The notes below the pieces were generated by a model, which made no database searches, was not told the DNA's origin, and worked only from the letters and a program-made list of their open reading frames with translations. A program made the position numbers and the translations under genes. From DQWO01 sp964478545 (GTDB lineage: Bacteria; Desulfobacterota; Anaeroferrophillalia; Anaeroferrophillales; Anaeroferrophillaceae): a stretch of DNA of 64,000 bases. The stretch spans positions 67,916-131,915 of the forward strand of contig CAYZIS010000005.1 of the NCBI GenBank assembly GCA_964478545.1, given 5' to 3'. Below are positions 34,617 to 44,030 of the stretch, one piece after another. Numbering within the stretch: the first letter of the stretch is position 1; each line of letters begins with the position of its first letter.

Positions 34617-35462
34617 ATGACTACCTTTTCAAAACGGTACCAGCTGATACTTTATGTGTTGGTGGTTTTCATCCTGACAAGCGTTTTCTTCGGGGTAAAA
34701 GCCAGGCATCAACAGCTATTTTCAGCGGTAGAGCAGGGAATCATGACCCTCGCCTATCCTTTTCAAAAAGCTGCTGACCTGGCCATTGACAGTTGTAATT
34801 CGATTATTGATAACTATGTTAGCCTGATCCATGTAAATCGGGAAAACAAGGCTTTAAAAAACCGAATCACCAACCTTGAGAGACAACTAATCGCCCGGGA
34901 AGAAAGCCAGCGTCAAAACCTCCAACTGCGTAAACTTCTTGATTTTCAGGAGGAACACCAGCTGCCGGCCCATGCCACCATTGCCAATGTGATTGGACGT
35001 GATGCCAGCGGTTTTTCCCAACTGATATTCATTGACCATGGTTCACGCGACCTGATTAAAATCCATGATCCGGTACTAACCCCCGGGGGAATCGTCGGAC
35101 AGGTTATCATGGCATCCCCTTTTTCAGCCAAAATCATGTTAATCACCGACAGTCACAGCTCATGCGATGTACTGGTCCAACGAACCAGGGAACGTGGGAT
35201 TCTTCAGGGGAATAATCAAGCATTGTGCCGGCTGAGTTACCTGATAAGATCTGCTGATATTCAGGTAGGCGATACGATAATCACTTCAGGAATGGATGGG
35301 GTTTACCCCAAGGGAATACCGGTGGGCACTATTGTCTCGGTTGACAGGGGAAATGGAAGTCTGTGTCAAAAAATAACCGTTCAGCCATTTGCAAATCTCA
35401 GTGGTTTGGAAGAAATAATTATCTCAACCTCAAGCGGACAAAAGAATAATAATGTCCAGTAA
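34617..35462 (+). CDS. mreC: Rod-shape-determining protein MreC
   Basis: A 281-residue bitopic protein: N-terminal transmembrane helix (LILYVLVVFILTSVFFGV), coiled coil (NKALKNRITNLERQLIAREESQRQNLQLRKLL) and the periplasmic beta-domain beginning VIGRDASGFSQLIFIDHGSRD. MreC links MreB to the cell-wall synthases. Starts 6 bases after mreB and overlaps mreD. Confidence 0.95.
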   Translation: MTTFSKRYQLILYVLVVFILTSVFFGVKARHQQLFSAVEQGIMTLAYPFQKAADLAIDSCNSIIDNYVSLIHVNRENKALKNRITNLERQLIAREESQRQNLQLRKLLDFQEEHQLPAHATIANVIGRDASGFSQLIFIDHGSRDLIKIHDPVLTPGGIVGQVIMASPFSAKIMLITDSHSSCDVLVQRTRERGILQGNNQALCRLSYLIRSADIQVGDTIITSGMDGVYPKGIPVGTIVSVDRGNGSLCQKITVQPFANLSGLEEIIISTSSGQKNNNVQ

Positions 35463-35979
35463 ACAACTCTTTCTCGTTTTACTATACTTTATCGCCGGGC
35501 TTTTCTTATCGGTTTTGCAATCATCAGTTTTTCCACGCCTGGGATTCTCCAACATTTCTCCTGATTTGCATTATGTCTTAATTATTTCCCTGCCGGTTGC
35601 TTTCCCGGTTTGGCTTGGAACCATAGTCGCCATTGTTCTGGGCATCATGAGCGATACTTTCCTGTTAAACAGTATCGGTTTGCATGCTATCGGTTTTCTC
35701 TGTTTCTACTATATTCTTGTCTACCTGCAGCAAACCGTTTATTTTGACCACCTGCTTTTTAAAGCATTCATGGCCGGCCTGGGACATTTCACCCTGTTTT
35801 TTCTGCTGCAGGTTTTCTTTGTTGAACATAATACCCGGACCGCGCACTTTCACCTTGCCAGTGGCATGGTTGCTGCGTTAGCCACCAGTATTTTTGCTAT
35901 ACCGTTACTGTATGTCCTGCAAACCTTCAGTGAAGGAATTCCCATACATAAAAGACTTACCTCCTCTACCAAATTCTGA
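35452..35979 (+). CDS. mreD: Rod-shape-determining protein MreD
   Basis: A 175-residue polytopic inner-membrane protein with five or six hydrophobic segments (FLVLLYFIAGLFLSVLQSS, YVLIISLPVAFPVWLGTIVAIVLG, IGFLCFYYILVYLQQ). The pattern GIMSDTFLLNSIGLHAIGF is the MreD signature (G-x-x-x-D near the third helix). It overlaps mreC by 11 bases and precedes mrdA by 61. Confidence 0.92.
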   Translation: MSSKQLFLVLLYFIAGLFLSVLQSSVFPRLGFSNISPDLHYVLIISLPVAFPVWLGTIVAIVLGIMSDTFLLNSIGLHAIGFLCFYYILVYLQQTVYFDHLLFKAFMAGLGHFTLFFLLQVFFVEHNTRTAHFHLASGMVAALATSIFAIPLLYVLQTFSEGIPIHKRLTSSTKF

Positions 35980-36040
35980 TGGCAGAACCTGCCGTGGCTT
36001 AAAAAAAACTTTTCAAGAAAGTGAAACACCTATAATCTAA

Positions 36041-37876
36041 ATGTCGGTTCTAGATCTCAAAGCTAAACAGGATCAAATAAACAAGAACGGTAAAATCATC
36101 CTTTTGATTATTGCTTTTGCCGGCAGCCTGTTACTGATACGTTTATGGTATCTGCAGGTAATAAAAGGAGAATACTTTAACCAGCTTTCAAAAAACAATC
36201 ATATCAGAGTTCGGCGGATCCGGGCTTTACGAGGTATTATTTATGACCGTAAACAGAAAATCCTTGCCGACAACCATCCCGGATTCAACCTCAGTATCAT
36301 TCCGGAGAACATCAGCAATATAGAAGTGGTCAGCACTGAGCTAAGCAAATACCTGGCCGACCTTGACCAAAAAGATATCATCCGCCGTTTTAATATCACT
36401 CCCACCCATCTCAAATATCGACCACTGAAAATCAGGAACAACCTGACCCGTGATGAACTGGCTTTGCTGGAAGCTCACAAAGTTGACCTGCCAGGCATGC
36501 TTATTGAGGTGGAACCCATCCGCAATTATCCTTTTGACCAGCAATGCGCCCATCTGATCGGATACCAGGGATTTATCAATGAGCAGGAGCTAAAACAGCT
36601 ATCCTATGCCTCCTACTATCCTGATGACCTGGTTGGCCGCTCCGGCATTGAAGCCCAATATGAAGAGTTATTGTGTGGTACCGATGGCAAAAGGCAGGTT
36701 GAAGTCAATGCCGTGGGGCGGGAGTTCCATTCACGCGTCAGCAAGCCGGCCATCGCCGGAGGCAACATCACTTTAACCATTGATATCGAATTGCAATCCT
36801 ACATCCATGAACTGATGAAAGATATGGTTGGCAGTGTCGTTGCTATTAATCCTCATACGGGTGAAATCCTGGCAATGGTCAGCACCCCATCTTTTTCCAA
36901 TAATCTTTTTGCCACCCGGATCAGCCAGGAAGATTGGCGGAAAATAAGCGGTGACCCTTTGCATCCCCTGCAAAACCGGGCCATTCAGGGTCAATATCCA
37001 CCCGGTTCAACCTTTAAAGTTATCATGGCAGCAGCGGCCCTGGAAGATAATATTGTCACCTCGGAAACGGTTTTCACGTGCGTTGGCTACTATAAACTGG
37101 GCAACAGTAAGTTTCGCTGCTGGAACAAATACGGCCATGGGAAAGTCAACCTGAGCCGTTCACTGAAGGAATCATGTGATGTCTACTATTATAACCTGGC
37201 CTGCAAAATGCCTATTGACCGGATTGCCCACTACTGCTCCCTATTTGGTCTTGGGGAAAAATGCGGCATTAATCTTCCTCATGAAAAAGCAGGATTTATT
37301 CCCACTTCTTCCTGGAAGTTAAAACATTTTCACGACCAGTGGTACCGGGGAGAAACCTTGTCCACCGCCATTGGTCAGGGATATGTTCTAACTACACCGC
37401 TGCAAATGGCCGCGGTTTATGTTCCATTCGCCAACGGCGGCACCTATTACCGCCCACAGTTAATCGCCGAAATTACTGACCCCCTTTCCGGTGAAAAACA
37501 ACGAATTCACCACAAAGGTCATCGGATTCCCATTGACTCAAAATATTTTGAACTGATTCGTCAAGCATTATGGCGGGTTGTTAATGAGAATCATGGCACA
37601 GCACACAAATCAAAAATCACTGAACCGGGATGGGAAATGGCAGGGAAAACCGGCACAGCTCAGGTTGTATCGCAACCGGCAGAAAAGCTTAAAAGTAAAA
37701 AAGAGCTTCCCTGGAAATTTCGCGATCATGCCTGGTTTGTTGGTTTTGCTCCCTTTCGTGACCCCAGCATTGTCATTTCAGTGGTAATAGAACATGGGAA
37801 GCATGGCGGCAGCACGGCAGCACCCATTGTCAAACAGGCAATCATCCATTACTTGCAGAACCTGAAAAAGCCCTGA
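36041..37876 (+). CDS. mrdA: Penicillin-binding protein 2
   Basis: A 611-residue class B PBP: N-terminal membrane helix (IILLIIAFAGSLLLIRLWYLQVIKG), pedestal/dimerisation domain (RIRALRGIIYDRKQKILADN) and transpeptidase domain with SxxK in GSTFKV, SxN-type SCD in KESCDVYYYNLA and KTG in AGKTGTAQV. It cross-links peptidoglycan during elongation together with RodA, which is encoded next. Length and motif spacing are normal. Confidence 0.96.
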   Translation: MSVLDLKAKQDQINKNGKIILLIIAFAGSLLLIRLWYLQVIKGEYFNQLSKNNHIRVRRIRALRGIIYDRKQKILADNHPGFNLSIIPENISNIEVVSTELSKYLADLDQKDIIRRFNITPTHLKYRPLKIRNNLTRDELALLEAHKVDLPGMLIEVEPIRNYPFDQQCAHLIGYQGFINEQELKQLSYASYYPDDLVGRSGIEAQYEELLCGTDGKRQVEVNAVGREFHSRVSKPAIAGGNITLTIDIELQSYIHELMKDMVGSVVAINPHTGEILAMVSTPSFSNNLFATRISQEDWRKISGDPLHPLQNRAIQGQYPPGSTFKVIMAAAALEDNIVTSETVFTCVGYYKLGNSKFRCWNKYGHGKVNLSRSLKESCDVYYYNLACKMPIDRIAHYCSLFGLGEKCGINLPHEKAGFIPTSSWKLKHFHDQWYRGETLSTAIGQGYVLTTPLQMAAVYVPFANGGTYYRPQLIAEITDPLSGEKQRIHHKGHRIPIDSKYFELIRQALWRVVNENHGTAHKSKITEPGWEMAGKTGTAQVVSQPAEKLKSKKELPWKFRDHAWFVGFAPFRDPSIVISVVIEHGKHGGSTAAPIVKQAIIHYLQNLKKP

Positions 37877-37880
37877 GATT

Positions 37881-38990
37881 ATGTTACAAATAGGAAAGAA
37901 AAAAATCAGTCGCCTGGATTTCGTCATCCTGCTCTTAATGGCCACTTTATTCAGCATCGGGATATTAACCATTTACAGTGCCACTTATGTTCCTGAAGTT
38001 TCTACCTGGCTGAGCCCGGTCAGTCGTCGGCAACTTATCTGGTTTATCATCGGACTTGCCGGCATGGGGCTTAGCTTTGCTATTGACTATCGTTATTACC
38101 AAAAAATTTCTTATCTGGCCTACGGTTTGGCTATCCTGAGTCTTATTCTGGTATTGGTTGCCGGCAAAAGTGCCATGGGAGCTAAGAGATGGCTGGTGAT
38201 AGCCGGTTTTACTTTTCAGCCGTCTGAATTAACCAAGCTGGCATTAATTGCTGCCCTGTCCCGTTTTTTTGCTGAACGACGTCTTGCACCACCATACAAT
38301 CTGAAAGAACTGATAATTCCATTTACCATGGTAGTGATTCCCTTTCTCTTACTTTTGGAACAACCGGATCTCGGCACCGCTATGTTAGTTGCCCTGATTT
38401 CATTCAGCGTTATTTTTTATGCCGGCCTGACCAGAAAAACTATAGTAACTCTCTTTTTCGCTGCCGTTGCCTTGGCAGTCGGGGGCTGGCAGTTTCTTCA
38501 TGACTACCAAAAAAAGCGTATTTTGACCTTCCTCAATCCTGAGCTTGACCCTTTGGGAAGTGGCTACCATATTGCCCAGTCTAAAATAGCCATTGGCTCC
38601 GGAGGTCTTGCAGGCAAGGGTTTTTTAAAAGGAACCCAGAATTTACTCCATTTCCTTCCCGAGCAACATACAGATTTCATCTTTTCCGTGTATGCCGAGC
38701 AATGGGGATTTTGGGGCTCTGCCCTGCTCATTATTCTCTTCATGCTTTTTCTGCTCCGCAGCTTAATTATCAGTCAGGAAGCAAAAGATCCTTTTGGCAG
38801 TTATCTGGCCATCGGCGTTACTGCAATTTTTTTCTGGCAGGTGTGCATTAATATCGGCATGGTTCTCGGTCTGATGCCAGTGGTAGGTATCCCCTTACCC
38901 TTGATAAGTTATGGCGGCACATCATTGTTGACCTCCATGATTCTCATTGGTATTCTGCTGAACATCCATTTTCGTAAACAACATTTTTAA
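37881..38990 (+). CDS. rodA: Peptidoglycan polymerase RodA (SEDS family)
   Basis: A 369-residue SEDS protein with about ten transmembrane helices. Diagnostic pieces are GAKRWLVIAGFTFQPSELTKLALI, LEQPDLGTAMLVA, GSGGLAGKGFLKGTQN, LPEQHTDFIFSVYAEQWGF and the C-terminal GIPLPLISYGGTSLL. RodA polymerises lipid II and works with PBP2. It is the last gene of the mre operon, followed by repeats D5 and C2. Confidence 0.96.
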   Translation: MLQIGKKKISRLDFVILLLMATLFSIGILTIYSATYVPEVSTWLSPVSRRQLIWFIIGLAGMGLSFAIDYRYYQKISYLAYGLAILSLILVLVAGKSAMGAKRWLVIAGFTFQPSELTKLALIAALSRFFAERRLAPPYNLKELIIPFTMVVIPFLLLLEQPDLGTAMLVALISFSVIFYAGLTRKTIVTLFFAAVALAVGGWQFLHDYQKKRILTFLNPELDPLGSGYHIAQSKIAIGSGGLAGKGFLKGTQNLLHFLPEQHTDFIFSVYAEQWGFWGSALLIILFMLFLLRSLIISQEAKDPFGSYLAIGVTAIFFWQVCINIGMVLGLMPVVGIPLPLISYGGTSLLTSMILIGILLNIHFRKQHF

Positions 38991-39043
38991 GGTGTAAGGT
39001 AGTCTGTACCAGGCACCCAATCCCAGCTTCTTTAACCTTAAGC

Positions 39044-39122
39044 CTCAACTTTTTGAGTTGTTCTAAAAAAAGCTGAAAAAAATTTACCGGGATGTTCCGG
39101 CAATGCAAATCAGAAAATTGAG
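39044..39122. repeat. Family D repeat, copy 5 (short)
   Basis: A 79-bp version with ends ctcaactttttgag and cagaaaattgag around accgggatgttccggc. The palindromic gcctgccggcaggc core is absent. It lies just after rodA. Confidence 0.6.
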
Positions 39123-39155
39123 TTAAACCATATACCGTATACCTTTATCTTAGCA

Positions 39156-39394
39156 GTGTCCGGTTAGAAAGTTGCATACTGTCAACCGGAGCTGATTTCA
39201 GCGCTTTTTGGCGCTCGATTGCCTGCTTTTCCAGCGGCTCATTACGCTAAAGTTGCCAAACTCGCCCTGTAGGGCTCAAACATGGCAACTTTCACGCTCC
39301 AATCGCCGGGAAAAGCAACGGCATCTCACGATGTCGCGCTTGAAACAGCACCAGTTGCCGATATTGAACACGACGCAAAAAGCATACCAGACAG
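39156..39394. repeat. Family C repeat, copy 2
   Basis: About 239 bp, beginning GTGTCCGGT and ending in a decayed end ACCAGACAG. The interior aligns with copies at 24372 and 51897. An open frame across it (39208-39501) runs on into radA in another frame and is not called as a gene. Confidence 0.75.
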
Positions 39395-39427
39395 TACTGC
39401 CTTTATCTATACAATTGGAAATTTATA

Positions 39428-40813
39428 ATGGCGAAAAAAAAGGCGAAAACCACTTTTTACTGTTCATCCTGCGGGCACCAGTCACCAAAATGGCTGGGTA
39501 AATGCCCATCATGTCAATCATGGAATACCTTTGTTGAAGAACGTGAATCCCCGGATGAACCGACCACTTTTCCCGAACTGGCGAACTTAAACAAGGGCAA
39601 TCATCCACAACCATTAGCGGAAATCAAAAACACTCCTCCCATACAGGGGCAGAGCAAAATTGCCGAGTTTGACCGGGTACTCGGCGGTGGAATTGTACCC
39701 GGGGCCGTTACCCTGGTTGGTGGCGATCCGGGAATCGGCAAGTCGACCCTGCTGTTGGAAGTACTGGCCAATCTTTCCGCCAATGGTCAAAAAACCATGT
39801 ATGTCACCGGTGAGGAATCACCCGGCCAGGTAAAACTGAGAAGTGAACGGCTGCAGATTGACGCCCCAACACTCTATTTACTGGCCGCCACGGAAGTGGG
39901 AACAATCATTGCGCATTCACTTGCACTGAAACCCAAAGCTCTGGTAATTGATTCCATTCAGACAGTTACCGCCCCGGAAAGCACATCTCCCCCAGGCTCA
40001 GTATCTCAAATCCGCCAGGCAACCGCCCATTTGATCAACCTGGCAAAAACAACCGGTATCCCCCTGTTTCTCATCGGCCATGTGACTAAAGAAGGCGCTA
40101 TCGCCGGCCCCCGCATCCTGGAACATATGGTAGACACAGTTCTCTATTTTGAATCCGGAACTCAACACCCTTACCGCATCTTGCGAGCAGTTAAAAACCG
40201 GTTTGGTTCCACCAATGAAATTGGCGTCTTTGAAATGACCGGCAGCGGACTGCAAGGGGTGGACAGCCCGTCGCATATTTTTCTGGCCGAAAGACCAACA
40301 GATTTAGCTGGCTCCCTGGTCACTGCAACCATGGAAGGAACACGCCCGATTTTGACTGAAATTCAAGCACTGGTCTCCGGGTCAACAATGGCTGGGATCC
40401 CCCGCCGAACCACCCTGGGAATCGATAAAGGTCGTGCTTCATTGATGATTGCCGTCCTGGAAAAACGACTGAATCTCCTTTTGGGAGACAAGGATATTTT
40501 TCTCAATGTTATCGGCGGACTGAAAATCATTGAACCGGCTATCGATCTGGGACTGATGGGGGCTATATTGTCAAGCTATCTGGATAAAGCAATCCCTGCC
40601 ACTACCCTGCTTTTGGGTGAAGTTGGGTTGGCCGGTGAAATTCGGCGAGTCAATTTCCTGGAACAACGTTTAAGTGAAGCCCATAAATTTGGATTTACCA
40701 AGGCAATAATCCCTAAAAATAATCTTGCTTCTGCCGATAAGATGACTATATCGGTAGCTGAGATCGACAATATCGACGAGCTGCCAGCCATTTTATTTCC
40801 GAAAAAGAATTGA
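39428..40813 (+). CDS. radA: DNA repair protein RadA (Sms)
   Basis: A 461-residue RadA with the N-terminal zinc finger CSSCGHQSPKWLGKCPSC, RecA-like core with Walker A GGDPGIGKST, the RadA-specific KNRFGSTNEIG motif and a C-terminal Lon-like domain. RadA is a branch-migration helicase in homologous recombination. The start ATG 39428 lies just beyond the family C repeat. It is closely followed by a PgaB-like gene. Confidence 0.96.
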   Translation: MAKKKAKTTFYCSSCGHQSPKWLGKCPSCQSWNTFVEERESPDEPTTFPELANLNKGNHPQPLAEIKNTPPIQGQSKIAEFDRVLGGGIVPGAVTLVGGDPGIGKSTLLLEVLANLSANGQKTMYVTGEESPGQVKLRSERLQIDAPTLYLLAATEVGTIIAHSLALKPKALVIDSIQTVTAPESTSPPGSVSQIRQATAHLINLAKTTGIPLFLIGHVTKEGAIAGPRILEHMVDTVLYFESGTQHPYRILRAVKNRFGSTNEIGVFEMTGSGLQGVDSPSHIFLAERPTDLAGSLVTATMEGTRPILTEIQALVSGSTMAGIPRRTTLGIDKGRASLMIAVLEKRLNLLLGDKDIFLNVIGGLKIIEPAIDLGLMGAILSSYLDKAIPATTLLLGEVGLAGEIRRVNFLEQRLSEAHKFGFTKAIIPKNNLASADKMTISVAEIDNIDELPAILFPKKN

Positions 40814-40818
40814 AAACC

Positions 40819-42222
40819 ATGACCACAAACAAATCAATCATGTCCGCACTTTTAGTACTTTTCAGCTGCAATCTGATGCTATTCGGCGGGGCTTTAATCA
40901 GCCATGCCCGGCCTCAAGCGCCAATAATTGGAGCTCAGATATCAATTCTTAAACCTCAGACCCAGGAGGAACGTCGTTACCTCTTCGCCCAACTACGTAC
41001 CAGCGGTTTCAATACCATTATTGTGCGGGTTTTCCAGAACTGTTCCGATCGTTATCACCATATTGGTAAACTGAGTATTACAACTCCAAAAGAAGGAGTG
41101 TATTTTGAGACCAGCCTGGCACCAGTCATCAGGAACCTGCTGCCAGATATCTGCCAGGACGCCCATGCTGAAGGATTACAGATTTTTGCCTGGATGACCA
41201 CTTTACATGCCAATTACCTTCATAAACTACTCCCTAAAGTTTACAATTATAACCTTCAAAGCCGGGAATACCAGCCCACAGAGACCCTTGATCCGACAGC
41301 ACATGAAAACCAGGAATTTCTCAGCGCTCTTTATCGCGATCTGGCAGCCAACCCTATAGATGGCATTATGTTTCAGGATGACCTGGAGCTCAAACATACA
41401 GAAGGATTCCATCCCAAACAGGACGGGAAAGGTTTTTATCCAGAGCCGGCCGCTCTCTATAATTTTACGGTGAACAAAAACGGGATTACCGGTTACAAAA
41501 CGACATTCTTGAAATGGAGCAACAACAAAGCCAGAGCATTACAAAACCTGAGCAACGCCATCATGGCCGCCTGCCGTCAAGTCAACCAGAACCTTATTTT
41601 TGCCCAGAACATCCACTATGAAACCCTGCTCAATCCCCAATGGGGTAAGGCATGGTTTGCCGAAATACCTGAGGTTCTGAGTTCTTCAACCGCAGACTAT
41701 TTCTTTGTTATGGCCTATCAACAACAAATCAGCCGGGAGTTGAATATTACCGCAGAAACTGAGCTTGAAGAGCTGATGCAAAGATTATTTACAGCAGGAA
41801 ATATCCTGGAGAGGGATAATCAGCAGGTTGTTTTCAAATTACAGACCGTTGACTGGAAAAATGGAAATCCTTTATCCAGCAGGAAGATAAGCAGTTTACT
41901 GCAGCTACTAAAAAAAAGCCGTCGGAACTCGGTGATTATGATGCCCTATAACGAAAATCTTTTTGCGCATTCTATTGGCGCTTTTTCCGCCCGTCAACCA
42001 ACCTTGACGTCAAATAAAAACAATGATAGCTTATTACCCCGATGGGCAGAATCGGGACACAATGTCAGCAATAATGTTACTGGTGGAATAGGAGCCAACA
42101 AATGGCAGGCTGAATACCTGGCCACCCCGAGCTTCCACCAACTCACGACCGACAATATCCTGCAGTCGCCAGTCACCACCTTTAACCAGGATATCCGGTT
42201 CAAGCAGAGCAATGAGCTTTAA
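40819..42222 (+). CDS. PgaB C-terminal-like (GHL13) exported protein
   Basis: About 467 residues. A signal peptide (IMSALLVLFSCNLMLFGGALISHARP) precedes a single TIM-barrel-like domain resembling the C-terminal glycoside-hydrolase half of PgaB: RTSGFNTIIVRVFQN, LQIFAWMTTLHAN, IDGIMFQDDLEL (acidic pair) and FFVMAYQQQ. PgaB processes poly-beta-1,6-GlcNAc; here the N-terminal deacetylase is absent, so a polysaccharide hydrolase role is inferred. ATG 40819 is preferred over a TTG at 40810. The last ~63 codons lie antisense to rfaE2 and look like run-on sequence after the natural domain end near GAFSARQPTL. Confidence 0.75.
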   Translation: MTTNKSIMSALLVLFSCNLMLFGGALISHARPQAPIIGAQISILKPQTQEERRYLFAQLRTSGFNTIIVRVFQNCSDRYHHIGKLSITTPKEGVYFETSLAPVIRNLLPDICQDAHAEGLQIFAWMTTLHANYLHKLLPKVYNYNLQSREYQPTETLDPTAHENQEFLSALYRDLAANPIDGIMFQDDLELKHTEGFHPKQDGKGFYPEPAALYNFTVNKNGITGYKTTFLKWSNNKARALQNLSNAIMAACRQVNQNLIFAQNIHYETLLNPQWGKAWFAEIPEVLSSSTADYFFVMAYQQQISRELNITAETELEELMQRLFTAGNILERDNQQVVFKLQTVDWKNGNPLSSRKISSLLQLLKKSRRNSVIMMPYNENLFAHSIGAFSARQPTLTSNKNNDSLLPRWAESGHNVSNNVTGGIGANKWQAEYLATPSFHQLTTDNILQSPVTTFNQDIRFKQSNEL

Positions 42223-42537
42223 GGGATCAGGATCATCAAAGATGGTCACATAATCCACCCAGCGGAGAGCGGCCAGCATAATACTGCGAATATTCTGGTC
42301 GAAAATGGGCCTGCCATTCCCTTTAAGCCGGCGCACTGACTGGTCAGAATTCATGGCAACTACCAGCGCATCACCTAAAGCCCGTGCCTGCTCCAGATAG
42401 CTGACATGGCCGGGGTGCAGCAGGTCAAAACAACCATTGGTAAAAACAACTTTTTTCCCGTCCTGCTGTATTTTCCGCAGCTGTTCCTTCAGCAGGACGG
42501 TCGATATAATATGATTTTTCAACGTGTCTGTATTCAT
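42034..42537 (-). CDS. rfaE2: ADP-heptose synthase nucleotidyltransferase domain (RfaE2)
   Basis: A 167-residue cytidylyltransferase-like enzyme: FTNGCFDLLHPGHVSYLEQARALGDALVVAMNSDQSVRRLKG, then ILVKGGDWRLQDIVG and the C-terminal YSTSNIIADIVSRF. It transfers adenylyl to heptose-1-phosphate to make ADP-heptose for LPS core. The kinase domain (RfaE1) found fused in E. coli HldE is absent. ATG 42537 (MNTDTLKNHI) is chosen; upstream frame is not similar. Its 3' end overlaps the opposite gene by 189 bases. Confidence 0.92.
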   Translation of the reverse strand: MNTDTLKNHIISTVLLKEQLRKIQQDGKKVVFTNGCFDLLHPGHVSYLEQARALGDALVVAMNSDQSVRRLKGNGRPIFDQNIRSIMLAALRWVDYVTIFDDPDPLKLIALLEPDILVKGGDWRLQDIVGRELVEARGGQVFSLPFVGSYSTSNIIADIVSRFCPSG

Positions 42538-42577
42538 TAGATATGTTCCCGGAGAACTGGCAATTGATTTAAATTTT

Positions 42578-42728
42578 GATGGCTTCGTAAAAACTTCATC
42601 TCCTTCGTTATGCTGCAACCTTCGTCATTACAACGTACTGTCAGTACGCCTCATGACTCAGGTTTTGCCTGCCTCAAATATGAAGCTTTTACTGTGCCAT
42701 CGGTTTAGAAACTTTTTACGAAAGCATC
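42578..42728. repeat. Family A repeat, copy 3 (without nested element)
   Basis: A 151-bp copy, gatggcttcgtaaaaacttc to actttttacgaaagcatc. Where copies 1 and 2 carry the GGGGGACACCAT-bounded unit, it has actcaggttttgcctgcct instead. It lies between rfaE2 and the response-regulator gene. Confidence 0.8.
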
Positions 42729-42756
42729 ATATTTTAACTTGGAATGGTTATTTAAA

Positions 42757-43782
42757 ATGGAATTAAAAGAGAAAAAGATTCTTATCGTTGATGATGAAGA
42801 AGATATCCGTGAGATCCTGGTTGATTCTCTGGAAAGCCTCGACTATCAGACCTGCACCGCGGCTGACGGAGAGGAGGCAATTGAAATAATCAAACAAAAA
42901 CATGATGAACTTGTGGCCATCATCTGCGATTTAAAAATGCCAAAAGTATCGGGGGATCAAGTAGTCAATTTTGTCGCCCAGGAACACCCGATCATCCCAA
43001 TTATTATTCTCAGTGGTTTTTCCCAACTGGACATGGCTCTTGATCATATCCGCATGGGAGCCTTTGATTACATGTCAAAACCGTTTAAAGTTAAAGAACT
43101 GGCTTTGATCGTAAAACGGGCACTGGAATTCCGAGCATTAAAAGAGGAAAAGGCCCGTTACCAGGAGTTCCTGGAAGCCCGGGTCAAGGAAATTACCACC
43201 AAGCTGAATAACAGCGTCATCCAAACCGTCGGTTCACTGATCATGGCCATCGAAGAAAAAGGCAAGTATACCCGTGGCCACTCACATCGGGTCGCGTTTT
43301 ATGCTTCCATGGTTGCCCAAACCATGAATCTCAGCAATGAAGAAAAGAAGGAGCTTGAATATGCTGCCCTGCTTCATGATGTGGGTAAAATCGGCATCAG
43401 CGAACATATATTGAACAAACCGGGAAAATTAAATAATGTCGAATATGAAGTGATTAAAAATCATCCTTCCAAGGGAGTCAAAATTCTTGAGCCATTAAAA
43501 TTCCTTGAAGAGATTCTGCCGATCATTGAAGCCCATCACGAGCGCTACGACGGCAAAGGATATCCCCATGGATTGATTCATGAACAGATCCCCATAATGT
43601 CCCGGATTATCGGCGTTTGTGATGCTTACGATGCCATGACTTCGGAGCGTTCCTACCGCCAACCCTTGGCCAAAGAAATCGCCCTTGAAGAAGTAAAAAA
43701 CGGATCAGGAAGTCAGTTTGATCCTACGGTGGTACAGGCATTTATTACCACCTACGACTCGATCCTCAGTGAAATCACCTAA
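42757..43782 (+). CDS. HD-GYP domain response regulator
   Basis: About 341 residues. The N-terminal receiver domain has ILIVDDEEDIRE, the phospho-acceptor Asp in IICDLKMPK, and the conserved KPF. After a coiled linker, the HD-GYP domain carries HSHRVAFYA, LLHDVGKIGIS, HHERYDGKGYPHGL and CDAYDAMTSERSYR. Such proteins hydrolyse cyclic di-GMP in response to phosphorylation by a partner kinase, controlling motility or biofilm. No histidine kinase is adjacent. The start is taken at MELKEKKILIV; six codons upstream another ATG exists. Confidence 0.92.
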   Translation: MELKEKKILIVDDEEDIREILVDSLESLDYQTCTAADGEEAIEIIKQKHDELVAIICDLKMPKVSGDQVVNFVAQEHPIIPIIILSGFSQLDMALDHIRMGAFDYMSKPFKVKELALIVKRALEFRALKEEKARYQEFLEARVKEITTKLNNSVIQTVGSLIMAIEEKGKYTRGHSHRVAFYASMVAQTMNLSNEEKKELEYAALLHDVGKIGISEHILNKPGKLNNVEYEVIKNHPSKGVKILEPLKFLEEILPIIEAHHERYDGKGYPHGLIHEQIPIMSRIIGVCDAYDAMTSERSYRQPLAKEIALEEVKNGSGSQFDPTVVQAFITTYDSILSEIT

Positions 43783-44030
43783 GGGTTCGCTCATACCCAT
43801 TCACCCTCATCAGCGTATTGCAGCTGAAATTCACAATTTCCCAGTTTTCTCGGGGATGCAATCAAAGCCAGAATCGTTCGATTTTCATTATTCATCATGG
43901 AATCATTCATCCTTTTTTATTCTTTTGCTATCTTTATGATACCGTATGATACCGTCAGGAAAATGTCAACTCAGATACTCGCACTTCCGGTTGAAATCAT
44001 CGGAGAAACCTGAAAAAACCGTGAACTATA
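43783..44030. other. Non-coding stretch after the HD-GYP gene
   Basis: No gene recognised. It contains a short tandem duplication at about 43937-43954 (ataccgtatg repeated twice). A family B repeat follows. Confidence 0.4.

Noticed and set aside
39208..39501. A 97-residue open frame ahead of and into radA
   Set aside because: It is family C repeat sequence running into radA in another frame; the likeness to the frame at 51853-52086 follows from shared DNA.
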